A stretch of DNA of 64,000 nucleotides from GCA-016699835 sp964543905 (GTDB lineage Bacteria; Planctomycetota; Phycisphaerae; Phycisphaerales; UBA1924): NCBI GenBank assembly GCA_964543905.1, contig CAZIZO010000009.1:62001-126000 (forward strand). Direction: 5' to 3'. Positions 40,692 to 49,857 of the stretch are shown here, in pieces (within the stretch, counting starts at the first letter, position 1; each line of letters begins with the position of its first letter). Both the position numbers and the translations under genes were made by a program. The notes beneath the pieces are model-generated. The model had not been told where the DNA came from. It made no database searches and worked only from the letters and a program-made list of their open reading frames with translations.

Positions 40692-41774
40692 TCAAAGTTC
40701 CCGGACGATCCCCGAGCCCTTCTTGACCTCGCCCACGACGTAGACCTTCTCCCCGAGTTTTTCGAGTTTCTCTTGGATCGACTCGGCGAACGCGGGCCGG
40801 ACGATCACGCAGTACCCGAGTCCCAGATTGAACACGCGACGCATCTCGCCCTCGCTGATCTTGCCGTGACGCTGCAAGAACTCAAAGACTGCCGGCACCT
40901 CCCACGACTTCGTGTTGACCACCGCGTCGAGGGTGGGCGGCAACGCGCGGCAGAGATTACCCGAGAGCCCGCTCCCGGTGATGTGCGCCATCCCGCTGAT
41001 GACGTTCTTCACCCGGTACTTCCGCTGCAACTTGACGATGGGCGGCGCGTAGAGCCGCGTGGGTGTCAAGAGCACCTCCCCCAGCGTTTTCTCCGCATCG
41101 AGGTCGCGGTACACCTTGCCGAGGTCCAGTTTCGCCGTTTCGACGACCTTGCGCACCAGCGTGTAGCCGTTGCTGTGGACGCCGTCCGACGCCAGGCCCA
41201 GCACGACATCACCGATCTGCACGCGCGTGGGCTTGGTCGCCCGCTTGAGTTCGACGACTCCAACGCAGAAGCCCGCGAGGTCGAAGTCGCCCTTGCGATA
41301 CAGGTCGGGCATGTTCGCCGTCTCACCGCCGATCAGGGCGCACTCGCACCTCGCGCACGCGTCGGCGATGCCCTTCATCACGTCGTACAGGAACTTCGTG
41401 TCCACCTCGGGCGTCGCGATGTAATCCAGGAAGAACAAGGGCTCGGCCCCCTGCACGACGAGGTCGTTCACGTTCATCGCCACCAGATCGATCCCGATCG
41501 TGTCGAACTTCCTCATCTCCGCCGCGAGTTTGATCTTGGTTCCCACGCCATCGCAGCACGCGACCAGGACGGGGTCCTTGTAGTTTCGTCGGAAGAGTTT
41601 GTGGTTGAAGTCGAGTCGAAAGAGCCCGGCAAACCCGCCCGGGTTGTCGATCACGCGATCCGTGTACGTCCGCCGCAGCAGCGACCCGAGCGACTCGGTG
41701 AACGCGTCCTTCTTGTCGATATCGACTCCCGAGTCGGCGTAGGTCAGCCCGTTGGTCTTGCTGGCGGTCGGCAT
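40692..41774 (-). CDS. purM: Phosphoribosylformylglycinamidine cyclo-ligase
   Basis: The 360-residue protein has PurM motifs: T-Y-A-D-S-G-V-D-I near the start, C-C-D-G-V-G-T-K-I-K-L-A, M-N-V-N-D-L-V-V-Q-G-A-E-P-L-F-F-L-D-Y, I-G-G-E-T-A-N-M-P, G-L-A-S-D-G-V-H-S-N-G-Y and A-H-I-T-G-S-G-L-S-G-N. It makes 5-aminoimidazole ribonucleotide (AIR) in purine synthesis, using ATP. The start M-P-T-A-S-K-T gives the usual N-terminus; upstream sequence in frame is unrelated. TATCCT lies 5 nt before the ATG, with no Shine-Dalgarno. Divergent from the lipoprotein gene. Confidence 0.95.
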   Translation of the reverse strand: MPTASKTNGLTYADSGVDIDKKDAFTESLGSLLRRTYTDRVIDNPGGFAGLFRLDFNHKLFRRNYKDPVLVACCDGVGTKIKLAAEMRKFDTIGIDLVAMNVNDLVVQGAEPLFFLDYIATPEVDTKFLYDVMKGIADACARCECALIGGETANMPDLYRKGDFDLAGFCVGVVELKRATKPTRVQIGDVVLGLASDGVHSNGYTLVRKVVETAKLDLGKVYRDLDAEKTLGEVLLTPTRLYAPPIVKLQRKYRVKNVISGMAHITGSGLSGNLCRALPPTLDAVVNTKSWEVPAVFEFLQRHGKISEGEMRRVFNLGLGYCVIVRPAFAESIQEKLEKLGEKVYVVGEVKKGSGIVREL

Positions 41775-41779
41775 CCCAG

Positions 41780-41785
41780 AGGATA
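41780..41785 (-). promoter_or_regulatory. -10-like hexamer TATCCT, 5 nt before purM
   Basis: No Shine-Dalgarno; divergent from a second TATCCT that serves the lipoprotein gene. Confidence 0.4.
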
Positions 41786-41827
41786 GTGCGGGTTCTCCGC
41801 CCCGAGCCTCCCGCACAGCCCCATCCC

Positions 41828-41833
41828 TATCCT
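41828..41833 (+). promoter_or_regulatory. -10-like hexamer TATCCT, 5 nt before the lipoprotein gene
   Basis: No Shine-Dalgarno between the hexamer and the ATG. Confidence 0.4.
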
Positions 41834-41838
41834 TCTGC

Positions 41839-42456
41839 ATGCGAACGGCGCTCGCGATCATCACCCTGTCCTGGCTCACCCTCGCCGGGTGCGTCAACTC
41901 GAACGCACGCACCACCGTCGGCGAGAGCGTGATCCTCCCGGCGTTCACCGAGGCCGGCGTCAACCCGCGCGGGCTCCCCCCCACCTCCGCCCCCTCGCTC
42001 GACGGGATGGATCGGAGCCACTGGTCCCGCCAGGTCTTCCTCGTGCCCGTCGATGGTCCTCAATATCGCCCCCTCTACGCCACCCAACTCACCCAGCACA
42101 ACGACACGGTCCGACAGCGCCTCGAGTTTCCCTCGCCCACGAGCGCTCTCGAACTCTCGCGCACGTCGCAGGGCGAGCAGATCGGCGACGCCGCCTCCTC
42201 CGCCGGATATGCCCTCTGGGACCTGCTCGCCATGGTCCCGCGCATGTGCATGACCTCCCCCTGGAGTGGCCCGCAGCGCGGCGACGTGCAGTCGTACTGG
42301 CGAGCACCGGTCACGGAGGCCCGGGCAACCTCCACGCCCACGAGCGACCTCGACCCGCCCGCCCATGGCATGCCCGGCAGCGGCTACACCGAATCCGGAG
42401 CGCCCGCCAGCAAAATGACCGACCCGGCCGCCGCCTACGACCGCGCGCCCCGGTGA
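41839..42456 (+). CDS. Predicted lipoprotein of unknown function
   Basis: The 205-residue protein has a lipoprotein signal: M-R-T-A-L-A-I-I-T-L-S-W-L-T-L-A-G-C with Cys18 as the acylated residue. The body has an S-H-W-S-R-Q-V-F-L-V-P-V-D-G-P-Q-Y-R-P segment, an Ala/Gly helix (G-D-A-A-S-S-A-G-Y-A-L-W-D-L-L-A-M-V) and a Pro/Ser/Thr-rich, probably disordered C-terminus. Likely anchored on the periplasmic side of a membrane. TATCCT ends 5 nt before the ATG. No family recognised. Confidence 0.72.
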   Translation: MRTALAIITLSWLTLAGCVNSNARTTVGESVILPAFTEAGVNPRGLPPTSAPSLDGMDRSHWSRQVFLVPVDGPQYRPLYATQLTQHNDTVRQRLEFPSPTSALELSRTSQGEQIGDAASSAGYALWDLLAMVPRMCMTSPWSGPQRGDVQSYWRAPVTEARATSTPTSDLDPPAHGMPGSGYTESGAPASKMTDPAAAYDRAPR

Positions 42457-42479
42457 GCGATCCTGCTCGGCATGAGAAC

Positions 42480-42971
42480 TCAACTCTTCATGTTGACATA
42501 TTGAAGCGGTACGGGCAGGTTCGCCCCGTTCAGCAGTTTGATCACGGCCTGCAAGTCGTCGATCTGTTTTCCCGTCACACGCAGTTCGTCCCCTTGGATC
42601 GACGCCTGCACCTTCATCTTCGTGTCCTTGATCATCTTGACGATGTTCTTCGCCACGTCCTGCTCGATGCCGTCCTGGATCTTCGCCTCGACCTTGATCC
42701 GCCCCGCGACGGTCGGCTCCTGCTCGCCCCAGGCAAAAGTCTTGAGGCTGAGGCCGCGACGCGAGGCCGCCGTATCGAACATCTCGATGATGCCCCGGAC
42801 CTTGGTCCCATCGTCGCTCACGATCTTCAGTTTCTTCTCCTTCGGGTCCACGTGCAGTTCGACGTGCACGCCCCGATAATCAAAGCGTGCGGCGATCGCC
42901 TTCTTGGTGTTGTTGATCGCGTTGTCGAGTTCGGCAAAGTTGACTCGGGAGACGATATCGAATGAAGGCAT
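42480..42971 (-). CDS. YajQ family nucleotide-binding protein
   Basis: This 163-residue protein is the family's normal length. The N-terminus M-P-S-F-D-I-V-S-R-V and the segments E-L-D-N-A-I-N-N-T-K-K, R-F-D-Y-R-G, V-K-M-I-K-D-T-K-M-K-V-Q-A-S-I-Q-G-D-E-L-R-V-T-G-K and D-D-L-Q-A-V-I match YajQ (DUF520). Some members bind cyclic di-GMP, others nucleotides or nucleic acid; which applies here is unknown. It converges on the lipoprotein gene with a 23-nt gap. Confidence 0.93.
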   Translation of the reverse strand: MPSFDIVSRVNFAELDNAINNTKKAIAARFDYRGVHVELHVDPKEKKLKIVSDDGTKVRGIIEMFDTAASRRGLSLKTFAWGEQEPTVAGRIKVEAKIQDGIEQDVAKNIVKMIKDTKMKVQASIQGDELRVTGKQIDDLQAVIKLLNGANLPVPLQYVNMKS

Positions 42972-43152
42972 GGGGTGGTCCTGTCAGGTCTGGAGGTGAT
43001 GGAAAAGAATAGCGCCGTGGTTCCCGATCGCGCGCAGGCTCACCGCCGCTCCACAACTCCATCCCCCATGAACCCCGGGTAACATACTTCTCCGAAGGGC
43101 GTTCGCGGCGCTGGTGTCGATGTGGAAGCAGGACACGGGAGGTGACGCAGCG

Positions 43153-43671
43153 ATGTTCAAAGATACCGCACTTGAAGCGACGGTCCTCGACGCACGCGGG
43201 CGCGAAGTTCCACTCGTGCCCCACAACGTCCAACTGCACCTCGCCCGAGACACGGAAATGGGTCGTCGCCTCAGGGCTTCGTCCACCTTGCCGAAGGAGA
43301 AGCCCACAGGTTCCGAAATCCGACGCGGCATCGGCTATGGAATCCTTGCGATCCCGCTCCTGCTCGTCGGGGCCCTCGCCCCGGCCTCTATGGCGTTCTC
43401 GCTTAAGTGGCCCCTGTGGCTCATGCTCCTCGCCGCCATCCCCTTGAGCGTCATCCCGGCGCTCGTCACCCTCTTTGTCGCGCGCCGAGCCGCCGGGCAA
43501 CGCATCGCGCGGGTTTATGCGCATGCGGGCTATTGCGGATCGTGTGCGCACGACCTGCACGCCATCCACGCCGAAGCCGACGGATGCACCGTCTGCCCCG
43601 AGTGCGGCGCGGCATGGCGCGTCGGCGCCGAGCAACAAGCGCCGATCGCGTCCGCCGCTCCGATGGGGTAG
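43153..43671 (+). CDS. Two-TM protein with C-terminal four-Cys zinc-ribbon-like motif
   Basis: The 172-residue protein starts at an ATG with a near-perfect Shine-Dalgarno (GGGAGGTGA, 7 nt spacing); in-frame GTG and ATG upstream lack one. Two membrane helices lie at ~65-85 and ~90-110. The C-terminal ~45 residues contain C-G-S-C-A-H-D-L-H and C-T-V-C-P-E-C-G, a zinc-ribbon-like knuckle pair. The N-terminal ~55 residues are polar. Function is unknown; a membrane protein with a cytoplasmic zinc knuckle is the simplest reading. Converges on ruvX. Confidence 0.68.
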   Translation: MFKDTALEATVLDARGREVPLVPHNVQLHLARDTEMGRRLRASSTLPKEKPTGSEIRRGIGYGILAIPLLLVGALAPASMAFSLKWPLWLMLLAAIPLSVIPALVTLFVARRAAGQRIARVYAHAGYCGSCAHDLHAIHAEADGCTVCPECGAAWRVGAEQQAPIASAAPMG

Positions 43672-43720
43672 TGTTGCCACGCCTTCTTCGACCCCACGTC
43701 ACCCGCCCAACTTGGGCACT

Positions 43721-44158
43721 TCACCTCGGGAGCGCGTCCAGGAAGTCTCGGAGAATCGCCGCCGCCGCGATCGCGTCTCGACGCTCCTTCTTTTGCTTGT
43801 GCGTCAGCCCCGATTGCGCCATCTGCCAATCGGCGTCCGCGGTCGACAGCCGCTCGTCCTGGAAGTGCAGCGTTCGCCTCGTGGCGTCCGCAATCCTCGC
43901 GCCGAACGCACGGACCATCAGCGCTCGAGGGCCTTCACGCCCATCCATATTGAACGGCAGCCCCACTACCAACTCGCCCGGAGAGCGTTCCCCGAGATGC
44001 TCGCGGGTCGCGCGAACAAGGGCCTCGAGCAGCGCGTGTCCCTCTCGATCACGCAATGGAACGTGCAGGACGTCCACCGGCGCGGCAAGCCGAGTCTCGG
44101 AATCGCCCATCGCGAGTCCCGTTCGCTTCTCGCCAAGATCGATGCAGAGGTAGCGCAT
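43721..44158 (-). CDS. ruvX: Holliday junction resolvase-like YqgF/RuvX
   Basis: The 145-residue protein has the RNase H-fold YqgF pattern: C-I-D-L-G-E-K-R-T-G (D7), V-V-G-L-P-F-N-M-D-G, F-Q-D-E-R-L-S-T (E102) and R-D-A-I-A-A-A-A-I-L (D128), giving the acidic triad. The E. coli relative acts in 16S rRNA 5' maturation; some others resolve DNA junctions in vitro. A TAGGAT hexamer lies 12 nt before the ATG. Confidence 0.93.
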   Translation of the reverse strand: MRYLCIDLGEKRTGLAMGDSETRLAAPVDVLHVPLRDREGHALLEALVRATREHLGERSPGELVVGLPFNMDGREGPRALMVRAFGARIADATRRTLHFQDERLSTADADWQMAQSGLTHKQKKERRDAIAAAAILRDFLDALPR

Positions 44159-44170
44159 GCGCGTGCGTCA

Positions 44171-44176
44171 ATCCTA
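44171..44176 (-). promoter_or_regulatory. -10-like hexamer TAGGAT, 12 nt before ruvX
   Basis: Spacing would give a leader of about 5 nt. No separate Shine-Dalgarno. Confidence 0.35.
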
Positions 44177-44272
44177 CATCGACCAGCGAGCCCGCGAAGG
44201 CCCGTTCCCGGCCCTCGCCGACTCCCCCGGCACGATCCGGGCGACGACCTTCGAAGCCCGATCGACGCAGGC

Positions 44273-45985
44273 TCAGCAGCCCGCATCAAAGCGCGTCAGG
44301 TAGTACAACAGGTCGTCGATCGTGATCCCGCCGTCGGGGGTCGCGGTGGCGGTCCCGTCGTCGATGTCGGCCGTGATCTCGCCCGCCGCAAAGCGATCGA
44401 GATAGAACAGGAGGTCGTCGATCGTGATCCCGCCGTCGGGCGTGCCGGTGTTGGTGCCGTCGTCGAAGTCGGCGACGCAGCCGACGCGGGCGCTGAAGAG
44501 ACCGTGGGTGTTGTCGGTGAACACGAGTTTGAAGACGAGTTCACCACCCGAGGTCCACTGCCCCAGACCCGACTCGGTGGAATCGTGCTCAAAGACGATG
44601 GAGCGAATGATCTTGTCGCCCCCTTCCGGAACGTGGAAGGATTGCCCAGCGCGCGCGATGGCACGCACGGTCCCCGCCCGGTCGGCGGCAAAGAGTGCCA
44701 TCGATCGCGCGGGCGTGACGTCCGCGCCGCGCAGATGGGCCGTGAACGCGATCCGACCCGAGCGGCTGGCGCGAGGCTCGCCCAAGATGTTGTAGACCGT
44801 GCCGGGGGCCTGGTCCGCGGCCTGGTCGCCCCGACGGACGATGCGGCGAGGCGAAACGGCTCCCGGATCGAGCACGAAGACGCCCGCGTTGTTCTCGCTT
44901 GTCACGTGGCCTGTGAGGTACGCGAGGAACGCGATGCCGCCACGGGGCATCAGCGAGAGCCGCCTCGCAAAGGACGCGAAGAAGACGCCGGGCATGTCGG
45001 GAACGGGGTCTTGGGCCCGCACGACGGGCACGGGACCGGAGCCCGTGTCTATGCAAAGCACCTGATCAAACGGGCCACCGAACGAGGGAGCGACCCGTGC
45101 GAAGAAGGCGATGGTGCCCGCGTCGATGATGAGCGGCTCACCCGAGAGTTCGGCCCAGGTGCGCCCGGGGTCGTTGGGAACAGGTGCGCCGGTCAGGGCC
45201 ACCTGGCTGAGCGTTCCGAAGCGATCGGTGAACAGCCCCAAGGCGTAGTTCGTCGGAGCGGGGGCGGAACCCACGCCCGCCTCGGAGCGAAACACGACCT
45301 TGCCGAGATCGTTGAGCGAAGGCGAGCCGAGGGAGCGCAGGCGAGAATCGGGCGGAAGATTGGGCCCCGGCGCGGGCGTGGCGGTGCTGTAGACGGTCGA
45401 GCCCGGAACGATCTGGATCGCCGTTCCTGTGGACCACGCCGAGCGTCCGGATGGCGAGAGTGGGACCAACCCCGGCAACGTCTGCTGATTGATCGCGTCG
45501 CGTGCCACCAGCCCGAGCGACGTCGATTCGACAAACAGAGCCACGTTGGTCTGCTCGGTCGAAGGGGGCGTTCCCTCCACCACGACGCCCGAAAGGGCGA
45601 TGTTCTTGGCCCAGTTGAAGGCGGCGGTGGGGATGGCACGGAGCGTGCCGTTGGGCATGCCGGGGGCCGGGTCGCCCTCGCGAGCGAGGAGGGCGAACGA
45701 GCCGCCGCGGTTGGACCACAGCGAACCGTCATTCGCGAACGTGACATCCGTGCCCGCGAGGCGAGCCCAGAAAAGAATGCGGCCGTCTTCGGCGATCCGC
45801 GGGTCGGAAACGGCTTCAAACGTCAGCGACGTGCCGGGCGCGGCCTGCCCAGAGAGGGCAATCGTGGTGTATCGGATTTGACGGGCAAGCGACGGCGTCG
45901 CAAGGCACGCGGCAAGCAGGGCGGGTGCCAGGAACCGGGCGAGGGGGATCGGACGACGTTGCGCAGGATGAACGGCCTGAGTCAT
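44273..45985 (-). CDS. Exported protein with NxxGxxAF-type repeats and GC-type dockerin
   Basis: The 570-residue protein starts M-T-Q-A-V-H-P-A-Q-R-R (AGGGG upstream) and has a signal peptide ending near A-C-L-A-T-P-S-L-A-R. Through the body the unit N/S-x-x-G-x-I/V-x-F recurs with A-x-L-x-G (A-E-D-G-R-I-L-F-W-A-R-L-A-G, L-N-D-L-G-K-V-V-F-R, M-P-R-G-G-I-A-F-L-A-Y-L-T-G, R-S-G-R-I-A-F-T-A-H-L-R-G). This resembles the tandem NxxGxxAF repeats of planctomycete and proteobacterial exported proteins. A regular GC-type dockerin ends the chain (V-T-replaced by I-T: D-G-G-I-T-I-D-D-L-L). It is the last of a run of five minus-strand dockerin genes. Function unknown. Confidence 0.83.
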   Translation of the reverse strand: MTQAVHPAQRRPIPLARFLAPALLAACLATPSLARQIRYTTIALSGQAAPGTSLTFEAVSDPRIAEDGRILFWARLAGTDVTFANDGSLWSNRGGSFALLAREGDPAPGMPNGTLRAIPTAAFNWAKNIALSGVVVEGTPPSTEQTNVALFVESTSLGLVARDAINQQTLPGLVPLSPSGRSAWSTGTAIQIVPGSTVYSTATPAPGPNLPPDSRLRSLGSPSLNDLGKVVFRSEAGVGSAPAPTNYALGLFTDRFGTLSQVALTGAPVPNDPGRTWAELSGEPLIIDAGTIAFFARVAPSFGGPFDQVLCIDTGSGPVPVVRAQDPVPDMPGVFFASFARRLSLMPRGGIAFLAYLTGHVTSENNAGVFVLDPGAVSPRRIVRRGDQAADQAPGTVYNILGEPRASRSGRIAFTAHLRGADVTPARSMALFAADRAGTVRAIARAGQSFHVPEGGDKIIRSIVFEHDSTESGLGQWTSGGELVFKLVFTDNTHGLFSARVGCVADFDDGTNTGTPDGGITIDDLLFYLDRFAAGEITADIDDGTATATPDGGITIDDLLYYLTRFDAGC

Positions 45986-46243
45986 GTTCGAGCCCCTGTG
46001 GAGGCGGCGTGTGAACGACATCCGTGTGCCGCGGCCGTCGCCGAACCAACCCGCGAGCCTCACCGCGGTATCGGCAGCATCACCCCACGCCCCCTTGCCA
46101 TCGTGTCCTACCACCCGATCCCGCGCGGGTTGCACGTGAAAGACGAAAAATCCTGTCGGGGCTGCAACTCCCAGATGTCACGCGTGTATGCCCCAACGAC
46201 GCGGCAGATTGACCTGCCGATGGTCCTGCACAGGGGTTTTCTC

Positions 46244-47260
46244 ATGACGTGTACTCGATGCGGCTCCGCCGGTCGTCCTGCCTTTGCCCTCTTGGACCTG
46301 CTGACGCTGCTGGCGCTCGCGACGATCGTCGTGGCCCTGCTGAGCGTCATGGGCACGCGCTCGCGCCATCTGGGACAACTGGGCGAGTCGATGGCGAATC
46401 TCAAGTTCTACGCGTCCGGGTCGCAGAGTTATGCGGCGGACTACGCCGATCGATTCTGGTCGTTCTCGTGGAGACCCAACAACGTGCCCGCGGACGCGGA
46501 CCCCGATCTGAGGGCGTCCGCGCTCGGGAGTGACACGGCCGCCGCCGCCGCGCAGGCGATCCAGGTCCTGCGTCGCCGCGCCAATCGTCCGGACATCCAG
46601 ATCGTGACCAACTGGATCCCGCACATCTTGTACAGCCACCTGGTGCTGGCCGAACACATGGACGCGGAGTTGCCCGCGCGATTCGCTGTTTCGCCCGGGG
46701 ATCGCGAGCGGCTCCGCTGGGCGAACGACCCCGCCGGATTTGATCGGGGGATCTACACGCCCAACCCGGGCACGGGAGAGACCGCCAAGCGATGGCCCTA
46801 CTCCAGCAGTTACGAACTCGGCCCGGCGTTCTCCGGGCCGGATAGCGGCCAGAACGCGATTACGCAGTCGAATCAATCGAGTATCTATGTCGTTCCCTCC
46901 ACGCCCAACGTGCTCGGCACGCGGCTGCTGAGCGAGGTCGTTCACCCCTCCCACAAAGCGATGGTTTGGGAGCAGTATTCTCGGTACCACGCGCCGCGGG
47001 CCGCGTTTTTCATGTACACCGAGGCACGGTGCCCCATCCTGTTCGTCGATGGCAGCGTTCGCCCAAGGCTGACCCAGCAGGGAAACCGCGGATGGAACCC
47101 GGCGCAGCCCACGTCCACCTTCCCCATCACCATGACCCACACGACCATGGCGTGGGAGAGCGGGGCGAGCCTCCCAACGACGACGGTGCAAGGCAACTAC
47201 CGATACACCCGGCAAGGCCTCCGCGGGCGAGACTTCGACGGCGCCGAAGTCATGCCGTAA
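46244..47260 (+). CDS. Prepilin-like exported protein (DUF1559-like, atypical N-methylation site)
   Basis: The 338-residue protein has a hydrophobic N-terminus of type IV pilin/pseudopilin style (G-R-P-A-F-A-L-L-D-L-L-T-L-L-A-L-A-T-I-V), but with Asp where the conserved Glu5 of the processed pilin usually sits. The body has E-Y-S-like strands and the closing I-L-F-V-D-G-S-V-R-P, the 'FVDGSV' motif seen at the end of DUF1559-type planctomycete pseudopilins. A Cys pair (C-T-R-C-G) precedes the helix. AGGGG lies 8 nt before the ATG. It is the only plus-strand gene inside the minus-strand dockerin run and stops 1 nt before the convergent Kelch gene's stop. Confidence 0.7.
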   Translation: MTCTRCGSAGRPAFALLDLLTLLALATIVVALLSVMGTRSRHLGQLGESMANLKFYASGSQSYAADYADRFWSFSWRPNNVPADADPDLRASALGSDTAAAAAQAIQVLRRRANRPDIQIVTNWIPHILYSHLVLAEHMDAELPARFAVSPGDRERLRWANDPAGFDRGIYTPNPGTGETAKRWPYSSSYELGPAFSGPDSGQNAITQSNQSSIYVVPSTPNVLGTRLLSEVVHPSHKAMVWEQYSRYHAPRAAFFMYTEARCPILFVDGSVRPRLTQQGNRGWNPAQPTSTFPITMTHTTMAWESGASLPTTTVQGNYRYTRQGLRGRDFDGAEVMP

Positions 47261-47261
47261 C

Positions 47262-49637
47262 TCAGCAGCCGCCTTCGTACCGCTGGAGGAAGTACAGGAG
47301 GTCCTCGATCGTGACCCCGCCGTCGGGCGTGCCGGTGGCGCTCCCGTCGTCCAGGTCCGCCCGCGCCGTCCCAAGGTCGAAGATGAATAGGTAATAGAGC
47401 AGGTCTTCGATCGTGACCCCGCCATCGGGAAGCCCGGCGCCGCCGCCATCGTCCAGATCGGCCGGGCAGGCGATCTCCACACGCGCCGCGAGGCTTCGGA
47501 CGCTGCCACACGCGTTGGTCACCACCACGTCGTACGACCCCGAATCACTCGCCATTGCCGGGTTGAGGATCAAGGTCATGGTGTGGGAGCCCGACACGTG
47601 CCCGCCATCGGTGAGCGGGATTCCATTTCGTCGCCAGACATAGGTCACGGGCTCCTCGGATCGCGCCGTGACGTGAAGTTCGCGGGCCGCTCCGACCAGG
47701 GAACGCCCCGAGGCCGGACTGCTCGTGATCTCCGGCGCTCCGGATCGAAGCGTCCAGACCTGGTCGAGGACCCGATCCGGGTCCGCACCGCCGATCATGA
47801 TCGCCTGCCCGCGCAACTCATCGAACACAAACCCGGCGCCAAAGCGCGGCGTCGGGGGCAGGTCCGAGATGGGGCTCCAATCGTCGCCGACCAACTCCCA
47901 CGCGTCGTCGATCGGCTGATTGTCGGCGATGAGGCCGCCGATCAGCACCAGACGATTCCGGGCGGAGTCAAAGACCAACCCATGCTCGTCACGCGGCGCG
48001 GGGACATCACCATCGAAATGCATCGGCGTCCAGGCGTTTCCATCCCACGCCCACGCGTCGTTGGCATACCCGATCCCATTCGCAAAGCCACCGAAGAGCA
48101 CGACCTGCCCGCGGATCGGATCAAAGGCCATGGCGGCGTGCACGCGCGGCGCGGGACGCAGCGGGGGTGACTTGAGGGTCCATGTTATCCCATTCCACAC
48201 CCACGTCTCGTCGCTTCGTCCGCTGGCATCCTCACCCCCAAAGAGCACCGCCTGGCGTCGCACGGGGTCATAGGCCAACGCGGGCGCACGCCGGGGCGAG
48301 GGTCCCACCTGCGACGCCAGGGTCCATCGCGAGCCATCCCACTCCCAGGTCTCGCCACTCAATAATGAGTTATTCTGCCCACCGAAGTGGATGGCCACGT
48401 TCCGCGTGGAATCGAAGCACATCGCCGCCCGCTCCACGACGCCCGGACGCTCGCCCGGCGGGGCTGGTTTCTGCTCCCAGTTCGACCCGTTCCATTCCCA
48501 GGTGTCGTTGAGAAGCCCGCCCGTTCCTCGCCCCCCCACGACGATCGTGACCCCACGAGCGGAGTCGTACGCGACGCCCGGGTACACGCGATGCGGAGGC
48601 ACCACGCGCGTCCCACGCGAGGTCCACTCGATCCCATCCCAAATCCATGTCCCGCTGAAGTGGGTATCCGGGGGCGTCATCGTGCGCCCCCCAAACATAA
48701 GTGTTTGCCGCGCACGCTCGTCGTACGCCGCGGACACGAACGCGCGAGCGCTCGGAATCTCCGCTGGAGGCCCCGGGATCCACTCGTTGCCGTTGTACTC
48801 CCACGTGTCCATCAACGGCGACGCGCCCACGCCTAGCCCGCCAAACAGGACCACGCGCCGCCGGGCCCGGTCATACGCCATGGCATGCGAGTGTCGCCCT
48901 GGGGGCGTGCCGGCCCCCGTCGCCCGAAGCGACCACGCCGCGCCGTCCCATTCCCAAGTATCACTCTGATACCCCGCGGACCCGAACAGCCCGCCAAAGA
49001 GCACGACGACCCCGCGCTGCGCGTCAAACGCCATGCCCGCGCCGGATCGCGCCGAGATCGGGCCGTTCCCGATGATTGTCCACTGACTCCCATCCCACGT
49101 CCGCGTCTCGTTGGAGGTCCCTCCTCCACTCGTCGATCCACCGAACACGACCACGTTGCGCCGCACTTCGTCGTACGCCATCGCCATGCGCCGCCGCGCG
49201 GGCGTCGAGAACGGCGTGAGGTCCACCCACGCTTGCCCGTCCCATTCCCACAGATCGGCGAGCGTCACCCCCATCGATGTCCGCCCCCCAAACAGGACGA
49301 CGCGTCCGCGATCTCGATCAAAGGCCACCCCCGCCTCGCTCCGCGCCGGAGGTCGAACCAACCCTTGAGCCACCACCGACCAGCGCCCGTCGCTCCACTG
49401 CCACAGGTCCGGGTAGGTCCCACGCCCGTTCGTTGCGTTCGCGCCCCCCAACATCAACACACGCGAACGTGCCGAGTCGTACGTCATCGCGTACGAGGCA
49501 CGCGCATCGGGGCGAGGCGACTCGGCGTACCGTGGCTCGCACGTCGGCTGCGCGCTCGCAACTCCTCCCGCGAGCATCCAGAGCACCGCCGGAGCCCGAG
49601 CACCATTCCATCTGCGAATCGGCGGCGTGCTCAGCAT
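47262..49637 (-). CDS. Secreted 12-repeat Kelch-like/Ig protein with GC-type dockerin (copy A)
   Basis: The 791-residue protein starts at an ATG preceded by AAGGTGAAGGG and has a signal peptide ending A-G-G-V-A-S-A-Q. I count twelve ~50-residue repeats of the form A-M-A-Y-D-x-x-R-x-x-V-V-L-F-G-G ... D-T-W-E-W-D-G-x-x-W, a Kelch-like beta-propeller pattern. One Ig-like domain follows (V-T-Y-V-W-R-R-N-G ... G-S-Y-D-V-V-V-T-N-A-C-G-S-V), then a GC-type dockerin. The next gene encodes the same architecture with the same repeat number, so the two are a tandem duplicate pair. Twelve repeats could make two six-bladed propellers. Binding partner unknown. Confidence 0.88.
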   Translation of the reverse strand: MLSTPPIRRWNGARAPAVLWMLAGGVASAQPTCEPRYAESPRPDARASYAMTYDSARSRVLMLGGANATNGRGTYPDLWQWSDGRWSVVAQGLVRPPARSEAGVAFDRDRGRVVLFGGRTSMGVTLADLWEWDGQAWVDLTPFSTPARRRMAMAYDEVRRNVVVFGGSTSGGGTSNETRTWDGSQWTIIGNGPISARSGAGMAFDAQRGVVVLFGGLFGSAGYQSDTWEWDGAAWSLRATGAGTPPGRHSHAMAYDRARRRVVLFGGLGVGASPLMDTWEYNGNEWIPGPPAEIPSARAFVSAAYDERARQTLMFGGRTMTPPDTHFSGTWIWDGIEWTSRGTRVVPPHRVYPGVAYDSARGVTIVVGGRGTGGLLNDTWEWNGSNWEQKPAPPGERPGVVERAAMCFDSTRNVAIHFGGQNNSLLSGETWEWDGSRWTLASQVGPSPRRAPALAYDPVRRQAVLFGGEDASGRSDETWVWNGITWTLKSPPLRPAPRVHAAMAFDPIRGQVVLFGGFANGIGYANDAWAWDGNAWTPMHFDGDVPAPRDEHGLVFDSARNRLVLIGGLIADNQPIDDAWELVGDDWSPISDLPPTPRFGAGFVFDELRGQAIMIGGADPDRVLDQVWTLRSGAPEITSSPASGRSLVGAARELHVTARSEEPVTYVWRRNGIPLTDGGHVSGSHTMTLILNPAMASDSGSYDVVVTNACGSVRSLAARVEIACPADLDDGGGAGLPDGGVTIEDLLYYLFIFDLGTARADLDDGSATGTPDGGVTIEDLLYFLQRYEGGC

Positions 49638-49801
49638 CCCCTTCACCTTTCCGTGGTCCCCCCACGAGTCTGCCAGAATCCGAGAGCGTATCTCCATATG
49701 CCCTCCAACACAAGTCGCCTCGTGACCAAACACGACACCGCGCCCTCACGACGAGCGCCCACTTTCGCCTCGTGTCCAAACCAACAGTTCGGCGCCGTCC
49801 G

Positions 49802-49832
49802 AAAAAAAAGCCCGCGCTCATGAGCGCGGGCT
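49802..49832 (-). terminator. Intrinsic terminator of Kelch-like copy B
   Basis: Perfect palindromic stem AGCCCGCGCTCATGAGCGCGGGCT, then eight T on the minus strand, 26 nt past the stop. Confidence 0.92.
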
Positions 49833-49857
49833 GGTACCAATCCTGATGAAACTGAAC

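Noticed and set aside
43475..46243. Plus-strand frame continuous with the prepilin-like gene, extending it to ~1260 residues
   Set aside because: The upstream part is Arg/Gly/Pro-rich and opposite ruvX and a dockerin gene; the hydrophobic prepilin start and AGGGG site mark the true N-terminus.
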